From Verrucosispora sp. NA02020 (lineage in GTDB: Bacteria; Actinomycetota; Actinomycetes; Mycobacteriales; Micromonosporaceae): 64,000 bases of DNA. Numbering within the stretch: the first letter of the stretch is position 1; the number at the start of each line of letters is the position of its first letter. The notes beneath the pieces are model-generated. The model saw nothing but the letters and a program-made list of their open reading frames with translations. It made no database searches and was not told the DNA's origin. Positions 58,458-64,000 of the stretch are shown in pieces. The stretch is from contig NZ_CP054923.1 of assembly GCF_013364215.1 (NCBI RefSeq), forward strand, positions 4,030,001 through 4,094,000, given 5' to 3'. The translations under genes and the position numbers were made by a program.

Positions 58458-59561
58458 GTGCGACGTTTCGGGACGGAGGAGTGGTCCGGCATCGCCATGC
58501 TCGTGGTCGCGGTCGGCGTCGCCGCGCCCGTGCTGTTCGGGGCCGTCGACACCGAGATCCCCCGGGTGCTGTGGATCGCGCTGTTCCTCCTCCACCTCGT
58601 CGCGCTGCTCACCTCGCTCGCCATCGAGCGGGCCGGTCCGCTGCGTACCGGGGCGTTCGCGGTGGCCGTGCTGGCGTCCTGGGCGGTGGTTCTCGCACTG
58701 CCCAACACGGGGCTGCTGCCGGTGCTGCTGGTGCTCACCGCAGCGGTCAGTGTGTACCTGCTGCCCCTGAAGGTGGGGCTGGTCCTCGTCGCCCTCAACA
58801 CCGTGGTGATCGCCGTGGGCCTGCCGCCGACCGCGCTCCGGTCGGCGGAGGCGGTCGTGGTGGTCGGCTTCTACCTGCTCATCCAGTTGGCCAGCCTGCT
58901 CAGTTCGAGCACCCTGCTCCGCGAGCAGCGGATGCGCCGCGAGTTGGCCGAGGCACACGTGGAGTTGCAGGCCGCGAGCGTGCTGCTCTCCGAGTCCGCC
59001 CGGACCGCCGAGCGCCTGCGGATCTCGCGGGAGCTGCACGACCAGATCGGTCACCAGTTGACCGTCCTGACGCTGGAATTGGAGACGGCCCGGCACCTCG
59101 ACGGCGAGGCGTCGCGTACCCACGTGGAACGGGCCGACCGGGTCGCCCGCGAACTGCTCGGCGACGTACGCGCCACGGTCGGCCGGCTGCGGACCGAACC
59201 GCCCGACCTGGAGCAGGCGTTGCGGCGGATGGCCCGCGACCTGCCGGGACTCGACGTGTCGGTGGACGTCTCGCCGACCGTGCGGGTCGACGAGGAGGAG
59301 AGCGCGGCGTTCGTGCGGGCCACCCAGGAGATCGTCACGAACACCATCCGGCACGCCGGGGCGCGGGAGTTGTGGATCTCGGTGACCGCCGACGCCCGGG
59401 GTACCGTGCTGGAGGCCCGCGACGACGGGCACGGCGCACCGGACCTGGTGCTCGGCAACGGGCTGCGGGGGCTACGCGAACGCTTCCAGGCGCTCGGCGG
59501 TGACATCGCCGTCGACGGGCGGACCGGATTCCGGGTGACCGCGCGGGTGCCGGCGGCATGA
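58458..59561 (+). CDS. NarL-type sensor histidine kinase
   Basis: 367 residues, GTG start. The N-terminal half has five or six membrane helices with little outer loop (AMLVVAVGVAAPVLFGAVDT, VLWIALFLLHLVALLTSLAI and others). A coiled linker leads to HisKA_3: RLRISRELHDQIGHQLTVLT holds the phosphorylated His. The HATPase_c part has VRATQEIVTNTIRHAGAREL (N box) and LEARDDGHGAPDLVLGNGLR (G1/G2 boxes). A membrane-stress sensor of DesK/LiaS type. Overlaps its response regulator by ATGA. Divergent from the ABC exporter, its likely target. Confidence 0.93.
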   Translation: MRRFGTEEWSGIAMLVVAVGVAAPVLFGAVDTEIPRVLWIALFLLHLVALLTSLAIERAGPLRTGAFAVAVLASWAVVLALPNTGLLPVLLVLTAAVSVYLLPLKVGLVLVALNTVVIAVGLPPTALRSAEAVVVVGFYLLIQLASLLSSSTLLREQRMRRELAEAHVELQAASVLLSESARTAERLRISRELHDQIGHQLTVLTLELETARHLDGEASRTHVERADRVARELLGDVRATVGRLRTEPPDLEQALRRMARDLPGLDVSVDVSPTVRVDEEESAAFVRATQEIVTNTIRHAGARELWISVTADARGTVLEARDDGHGAPDLVLGNGLRGLRERFQALGGDIAVDGRTGFRVTARVPAA

Positions 59562-60202
59562 CCCGGGTGGTGGTGGTCGACGACCAGACGCTCATCCGGC
59601 AGGGCATCCGGGGGCTGCTGGAGGTCGCCGACATCGACGTGGTCGGCGAGGCCGACGACGGGCGGGCCGCACTGGCGGTCGTCGCCGAGACCACGCCGGA
59701 CGTGATCCTGCTCGACCTGCGGATGCCCCGCTTCGACGGCATCTGGACGCTCGAACGACTCCGCGCCGCCGAGGTCGAGATCCCGGTGCTGGTGCTGACC
59801 ACGTTCGACGACGACGAGCTGGTGCTGGCGGCGCTGCGCGCGGGCGCCCGTGGCTACCTGCTCAAGGACGTGACGCTGGACCAGCTCACCCGGGCCATCC
59901 GCACGCTCGCCGACGGCGGGACGCTGATCGCCCCGTCGATCACCGACCGGATGCTGCGGGCGATCCGGTCGGGGCCGTCACCGGCCGGGCCGCACGCCGG
60001 GCCCGTACCCGGCCTCACCGAACGCGAGCAGGAGGTGCTGCGGCTCGTAGCGCACGGCTACAGCAACCGGGAGATCGCCGAGGTGCTGTTCCTGGCGGAG
60101 GGGACCGTCAAGAACCACGTCTCCACCATCCTCACCAAGCTCGGCGCGCGGGACCGGACGAACGCGGTGCTGCGTGCCCTGCACGAGGGCCTCCTCGACT
60201 GA
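59558..60202 (+). CDS. NarL/LuxR-family response regulator
   Basis: 214 residues. The receiver has VVVVDDQTLIRQGIRGLLEV (acidic pair), the phospho-acceptor Asp in PDVILLDLRMPRFDGI, Thr in VLVLTTFDD and Lys in ARGYLLKDVTLDQL. The C-terminal LuxR HTH is LTEREQEVLRLVAHGYSNRE, IAEVLFLAEGTVKNHVSTIL. All residues for phosphotransfer are present. Partner of the kinase at 58458. A palindromic repeat follows directly. Confidence 0.95.
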   Translation: MTRVVVVDDQTLIRQGIRGLLEVADIDVVGEADDGRAALAVVAETTPDVILLDLRMPRFDGIWTLERLRAAEVEIPVLVLTTFDDDELVLAALRAGARGYLLKDVTLDQLTRAIRTLADGGTLIAPSITDRMLRAIRSGPSPAGPHAGPVPGLTEREQEVLRLVAHGYSNREIAEVLFLAEGTVKNHVSTILTKLGARDRTNAVLRALHEGLLD

Positions 60203-60205
60203 CCT

Positions 60206-60264
60206 CGGGTAAGCAGGGGTCCCCTGCTATGCACCAGGCGTTAGCAGGGGACCCCTGCTTGCGC
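60206..60264. repeat. 60-bp nested palindrome, copy 3
   Basis: Same centre as copy 2 with one base changed (ctatgcaccaggcgttag) and arms taagcaggggtcccctgcta and complement. It begins 3 bases after the response regulator stop and could act as its terminator. Confidence 0.85.
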
Positions 60265-60396
60265 GTGACACGCGATTAACAGCTCCCGGGCGGTATGACG
60301 CTTTCGCGATGACATCGGACGGGAGGCGGCCATTAATATTCACGCACATCGATCGCGGCGTATCGGCGCGCCGCGCAGTCCGCAGGGGAGTACCTG

Positions 60397-61581
60397 ATGA
60401 TCCGACGACAACTGCTGCGCGCGGCCACCGCCGCGCTCGCGGCGGTGCTGGCGGCGACCGGCGTGCAGGTGGTCACCGCCACCGGCGCCGCCGCGGCCCG
60501 GACCGTGTACTACGACGCCAGCCGGGCCGGCGAGTTCCGGACCAACTTCGACCAGGCCGCCCAGATCTGGAACAGCCGGGTCAGCAACGTCCGGCTGGTC
60601 CCGGGTACGCCGGCCAACGTCACCATCCTGGTCGACACCGGCTGGCCCCGGGCGCAGGTCACCGGGCTGGGCTCCGGCCGGATCTGGATGGGGTGGCAGG
60701 CCGTCGACCAGGGCTACCACCGCACCCGCATCGCCACCCACGAGTTCGGCCACATCCTCGGGCTGCCCGACCGGCGTACCGGGCTCTGTTCGGACCTGAT
60801 GTCCGGCAGCAGCGCCCCGGTCTCCTGCACCAACGCCAACCCCAGTGCCGCCGAGGCCAGCCGGGTCAACCAGCTCTTCGCGGGCAGCCGCAGCACGGCC
60901 GACGTGGCGCAGTCGTACACCTGGACCGAGGACGGGGAGTTCGGCACCTTCGTGGTCGGCGGTCGGCCGGCCACCGAGAACTACCCGTGGCTGGTCTACA
61001 CCTCCGGCTGCACCGGCACGCTGATCAAGGCGAACTGGGTGGTCACCGCCAAGCACTGCCCGACCCCCTCGTCGGTGCGGGTGGGCAGCGTCAACCGCAG
61101 CAGCGGCGGCGTCGTGGCCGGCGTGAGCCGGGCCGTCAACCACCCCACCATCGACGTGAAGTTGTTCCAGCTCTCCAGCTCGGTCAGCTACGCGCCGGCG
61201 GTGATCCCGTCCACCTCCGGCGCGGTCGGCACCGCCACCCGCATCATCGGCTGGGGCCAGACCTGCGCGCCGCGTGGCTGCGGTTCCGCGCCGGTCACGG
61301 CGAACGAACTGGACACCTCGATCGTGGCCGACAGCCGGTGCAGCGGCATCAACGGCCCGTACGAGATCTGCACCAACAACACCAACGGCAACGCCGGGGC
61401 CTGCTACGGCGACTCGGGTGGCCCGCAGGTGCGCCGGGTCAACGGCGTGTGGCAGGTGATCGGCGCGACCAGTCGGGCCGGCAACAACAGTTCCACCTGC
61501 GCCACCGCGCCCTCGATCTACGGTGACCTCCCCTCCATCCGTTCCTGGATCAACACCCAGGTCGGCGGCCTGCCCGTCTGA
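60397..61581 (+). CDS. Secreted snapalysin-trypsin fusion protease
   Basis: 394 residues. Signal peptide (LLRAATAALAAVLAATGVQV, cleavage near AAA). Residues 36-165 form a snapalysin-type metalloprotease (M7): ATHEFGHILGLPDRRTGLC contains HExxHxxGxxD and the zinc Asp. Residues 180-390 form a trypsin-like S1 domain: NWVVTAKHCPTPS (His), NHPTIDVKLFQLS (Asp) and ACYGDSGGPQ (Ser). Both active sites appear complete. The trypsin activation site lies after the first domain (VVGGRPATENYPWLVYTSGC), where the usual IVGG is VVGG. The window shows no separate inhibitor. Two proteases of different mechanism in one secreted chain is unusual. Confidence 0.9.
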   Translation: MIRRQLLRAATAALAAVLAATGVQVVTATGAAAARTVYYDASRAGEFRTNFDQAAQIWNSRVSNVRLVPGTPANVTILVDTGWPRAQVTGLGSGRIWMGWQAVDQGYHRTRIATHEFGHILGLPDRRTGLCSDLMSGSSAPVSCTNANPSAAEASRVNQLFAGSRSTADVAQSYTWTEDGEFGTFVVGGRPATENYPWLVYTSGCTGTLIKANWVVTAKHCPTPSSVRVGSVNRSSGGVVAGVSRAVNHPTIDVKLFQLSSSVSYAPAVIPSTSGAVGTATRIIGWGQTCAPRGCGSAPVTANELDTSIVADSRCSGINGPYEICTNNTNGNAGACYGDSGGPQVRRVNGVWQVIGATSRAGNNSSTCATAPSIYGDLPSIRSWINTQVGGLPV

Positions 61582-61588
61582 CGAGTCC

Positions 61589-61661
61589 CGCGATCATGGA
61601 GTTGTGGTGCCCGGACGGCCGCGAGGTGCGGCGTACGCGGTACCACAACTCCATGATCGCG
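61589..61661. repeat. Perfect 20-bp inverted repeat after the protease gene
   Basis: CGCGATCATGGAGTTGTGGT (61589-61608) and its complement (61642-61661) flank 33 bases. Located between the protease stop and the Trm11-like gene. Probably a terminator hairpin. It resembles a dispersed intergenic hairpin type that I recall from related genomes, without a search. Confidence 0.7.
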
Positions 61662-61715
61662 TCAGGGGGCCGGGGTGCAGGTGGGGGGAGCGGGGGCGTG
61701 GGATAGTGCCTGGTT

Positions 61716-62759
61716 GTGGAGCGGTATGGGGTGTTGATCCTGCCTTCGAGTAACCGGGTGTACTCGGGGGCGGCGGTGGAGCTGACGCGGGCCGAGCTGG
61801 AGATCTTCGGCAGCAGCGTGCTCGGTGGACGGATCGGGGCTGTGGAGACGGTCGCCGTGGGCGGCGTCCCGTACGTCACGTTCGAGGTCGACGGCGGACT
61901 GAGTGAACGGGACGCCGCGCTGCTGGCCAACCTGTCCAGCGCGTACGCGCTGTTCGGGTTCGTCGGTGACCTGCTGCGGCCGGTGCCGTTGACGCCTCTG
62001 GACCGCTTCGACGACGACCTGATCACCATCCAGAAGTACCCGGGAAAGACCAACGAGCAGTTCACCAAGCTGTTGCTCAATGTCACCCTGCTCGCCTCGG
62101 CCTGGGCCGACGACCTGCTCACCCGGCGCTTCCGGGTGCTCGACCCGCTCTGCGGCCGGGGCACCACCGTCAACCAGGCGATGATGTACGGCTTCGACGC
62201 CGCCGGCCTGGACCGCGACAGCAAGGACTTCGAGGCGTACCAGACGTTCCTCAGCACCTGGCTCAAGCGCAAGCGGGTCAAGCACCGGGTGCTGGAGTCC
62301 GGGGCGGTCCGTCGGGAACGCAAGGTGGTCGGCAAACGGCTGCGGGTCGAGGTGGCCGCCTCGAAGGAGGCGCAGAAGGCGGGCGACGTGCAGACCGTGG
62401 ACGTGGTCAGCGCCGACACCACCCGGGTCGGGGAGTTCTTCCGCCCGGAGACCGTCGACGTGGTGGTGGCCGACGCCCCGTACGGGGTGCAGCACGGCAG
62501 CCGTACCGCCGAGACCGGTCTGGCCCGCGACCCGCTGGCGCTGCTCACCGCCGCCGTGCCGGGATGGGCGCGGTTGCTGCGCCCCGGCGGTGCCCTCGGC
62601 ATCTCCTGGAACACCAACGTGGCCCGGCGGGAGGCCGCCGCCGAGCGGCTGACCGCCGCCGGTCTCGACGTGCTCGACGAGGGCCCCTGGCAGGCCCTGT
62701 CCCACCGGGTCGACCAGGCGATCGTCCGCGACGTGCTGGTCGCCCGCAAACCCGGCTGA
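61716..62759 (+). CDS. Trm11/UPF0020-like SAM-dependent RNA/DNA methyltransferase
   Basis: 347 residues, GTG at 61716. A -10-like box (TAGTGC) ends 6 bases upstream and there is no RBS, so a leaderless mRNA is likely. The SAM motif is FRVLDPLCGRGTTVNQAMMY, and the catalytic-type loop is VDVVVADAPYGVQHGSR, a DPPY-like form with Ala for the first Pro, as in the tRNA guanine N2 methyltransferase Trm11 and UPF0020 proteins. The N-terminal 110 residues (YGVLILPSSNRVYSGAAVEL and following) are not THUMP-like and may define substrate. Probably an RNA or nucleoside modifying enzyme. Confidence 0.8.
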   Translation: MERYGVLILPSSNRVYSGAAVELTRAELEIFGSSVLGGRIGAVETVAVGGVPYVTFEVDGGLSERDAALLANLSSAYALFGFVGDLLRPVPLTPLDRFDDDLITIQKYPGKTNEQFTKLLLNVTLLASAWADDLLTRRFRVLDPLCGRGTTVNQAMMYGFDAAGLDRDSKDFEAYQTFLSTWLKRKRVKHRVLESGAVRRERKVVGKRLRVEVAASKEAQKAGDVQTVDVVSADTTRVGEFFRPETVDVVVADAPYGVQHGSRTAETGLARDPLALLTAAVPGWARLLRPGGALGISWNTNVARREAAAERLTAAGLDVLDEGPWQALSHRVDQAIVRDVLVARKPG

Positions 62760-62760
62760 T

Positions 62761-62804
62761 CCGTGGTCCCGCACCGGCCGTCAGCGGTCGGTGCGGGACC
62801 ACGG
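62761..62804. terminator. Convergent hairpin between the methyltransferase and the sulfatase
   Basis: CCGTGGTCCCGCACCG (62761-62776) and its complement (62789-62804) enclose a 12-base loop. It lies 2 bases after the methyltransferase stop and 6 before the sulfatase stop, so it can serve both convergent transcripts. Confidence 0.8.
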
Positions 62805-62809
62805 GCAGG

Positions 62810-64000
62810 TCAGCGGCCCTGCGCCTGGGAGCGGGAGTTGCCCGGCCCGAAGGTGGTCAGGAACCGGTCGCGGAAGGTGTCCATCCGCCAGACCGGGGCG
62901 TCGGCGTCCGGGGTCAGACCCTCCTGCCACTTCCAGTCCTCGATCTGCGCGAACACCGCCGGGTCCTTGGCCACGATGTGGATCGGTACGTCGGGGCTGG
63001 GGTTCTCCCCGGTCACCACCGGCGCCGGCTGATGGTCGCCGACGATGACCATCACCGTGTCGTCGTTGCCGTACCGCTCCAGGTAGGAGACGAGGGTACG
63101 CAGCGTGTAGTTGATCGAGTGCCGGTAACCGGTGCGGGCCTGCGCGGCCGGGGTGCCGATGATGCCGCGCTGGAACACCTCGCCGTCGTCGATGTCGTCC
63201 CAGTCCACCACCGACGGCACCTTGGTCCAGGGGGAGTGGCTGGAGACCAGCGCCAACTCGGCCATCACCGGGCGATCCCGGGGGGCGGCCAGCTCCCGCT
63301 GGTGGAACTGGTGGATGGCGAACTGGTCGGGCATCGGCGCGAAGGCGAACTTCGGCCCCTGGTAGCCGAGGTCGGGCCCGCCGTAGAACTTCTCGTACCC
63401 GTAGAACGCCCCCTCCGGCCAGGCCTGGTTGACCGCCGGCATCACGCCGACCGTGCGCCACTGCGCGCGCTGGAACGCGTCACCCAGGGTGAACCGGTCG
63501 GTGGCGAGCAGGTTGCGGTGCCGCTGGTTGTTGTCGATCCAGAGCCCGGAGAGCAGGGTGGCGTGCGCCAACCAGCTCGCCCCACCGATGGTCGGCGAGG
63601 TGAGGAAGCCGCTGCGGGACGTGAATCCGGCCGCCGACAGGCGCCCGGCGCCCTCGTCGAGGACCCGCTGGATCGAGGCGAAGTCCGGATCGGCGACCGC
63701 GTCCCGGCCGTAGCTCTCCACGAAGGTGATCAGCACGTCCTTGCCGCGTAGCCCGGTCAGCAACTGGTCGCCGGGCAGGTCGCGGAACGGGTCCACGTTG
63801 ATCTCCTCGGTGAACGCGGCCCGGTCGTGCAGCCGCGCGTACACCTCGACGGCGTGCTCCTGGACCAGGGTGGTCGCGTTGGAGTCGGCCACGTACACGC
63901 CCGGCACGATCCGTGCCCCGAAGGCGGCGAGCACCACCCAGACCACCACCAGCGACACGACGGCCCGGGTACTGCCGGTGCGGTGGCGGGCCAGCACCCC
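62810..64000 (-). CDS. LTA synthase-like sulfatase/phosphoethanolamine transferase family protein (partial, 5' end outside)
   Basis: 397 codons are open to the right edge. A GTG at 63997 exists, but the N-terminus, with its several expected membrane helices, probably lies beyond. After one visible helix (AVVSLVVVWVVLAAFGARIV) comes an alkaline phosphatase-fold domain: VLITFVESYGRDA (metal Glu), SPTIGGASWLAHATLLSG (nucleophile Thr region), VMVIVGDHQPAPVV (metal Asp-His) and a conserved IIGTPAAQARTGYRHSINYT. The family includes LtaS and related enzymes acting on lipid-linked phosphate groups outside the cell. Substrate unknown; likely envelope modification. Confidence 0.82.
   Translation of the reverse strand, partial: GVLARHRTGSTRAVVSLVVVWVVLAAFGARIVPGVYVADSNATTLVQEHAVEVYARLHDRAAFTEEINVDPFRDLPGDQLLTGLRGKDVLITFVESYGRDAVADPDFASIQRVLDEGAGRLSAAGFTSRSGFLTSPTIGGASWLAHATLLSGLWIDNNQRHRNLLATDRFTLGDAFQRAQWRTVGVMPAVNQAWPEGAFYGYEKFYGGPDLGYQGPKFAFAPMPDQFAIHQFHQRELAAPRDRPVMAELALVSSHSPWTKVPSVVDWDDIDDGEVFQRGIIGTPAAQARTGYRHSINYTLRTLVSYLERYGNDDTVMVIVGDHQPAPVVTGENPSPDVPIHIVAKDPAVFAQIEDWKWQEGLTPDADAPVWRMDTFRDRFLTTFGPGNSRSQAQGR

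Overview
The window is very GC-rich, with GTG starts, overlapping stop/start codons and long shadow ORFs on every strand. Gene content (orphan EccB, XRE/DUF397 pair, LacI and SARP regulators, Ser/Thr kinase, DUF2267, snapalysin, GT87) points to a filamentous actinobacterium, most likely a Micromonosporaceae member (Micromonospora type). The assignment is from gene content only. No rRNA, tRNA, IS element, prophage or CRISPR array was recognised.

Layout. 1-4957: a partial spermidine-synthase-like gene, an orphan type VII secretion gene eccB, two SAM methyltransferases and a GH63-type glucosylglycerate hydrolase. 5082-11314: phosphate block phoU, PHO box, pstS-pstC-pstA-pstB, then a response regulator without its phospho-acceptor Asp, coupled to a possible winged-helix protein. 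11459-16725: small regulators and accessory genes (DUF2267, solitary PemK-like protein, flavodoxin-fold reductase, diguanylate cyclase, DUF397/XRE pair, autoregulated LacI protein). 16838-24813: Ser/Thr kinase, nitrilase-fold hydrolase, DedA protein with a repeat tail overlapping a small phosphatase, UvrA2-type protein divergent from a double-HTH MerR protein, methyltransferase.

24967-31301: cell-envelope block with a secreted protein of three repeated domains, two tandem D,D-carboxypeptidases, a lipoprotein VanX-type dipeptidase, an MmyB-type XRE regulator and an NTF2-fold protein. 31513-38768: voltage-gated cation channel beside a complete mrpA(B)CDEFG Na+/H+ antiporter operon, suggesting linked Na+ entry and export. 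38861-40367: small ORF and rtcB.

40504-53715 is the most notable region: a compact gene set for an uncharacterised exported glycoconjugate. It has a GT87 polyprenyl-P-sugar glycosyltransferase, four related membrane GT2 enzymes, a flippase-like protein, a methyltransferase, a NodB deacetylase, a SARP regulator, a class III aminotransferase, a sugar-nucleotide epimerase, a UbiA enzyme of the decaprenyl-phosphate phosphoribosyltransferase type and a membrane EEP hydrolase. Nearly all genes overlap by 1-4 bases. A secreted Nep1-like protein (NLP) follows.

54876-64000: DUF3592-like membrane protein, second voltage-gated channel paralogue, ABC exporter divergent from a NarL-type two-component system, secreted snapalysin-trypsin fusion protease, Trm11-like methyltransferase and a partial LTA-synthase-like sulfatase. 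Three copies of a 60-bp nested palindrome (2191, 11335, 60206) and several long perfect hairpins lie between genes.
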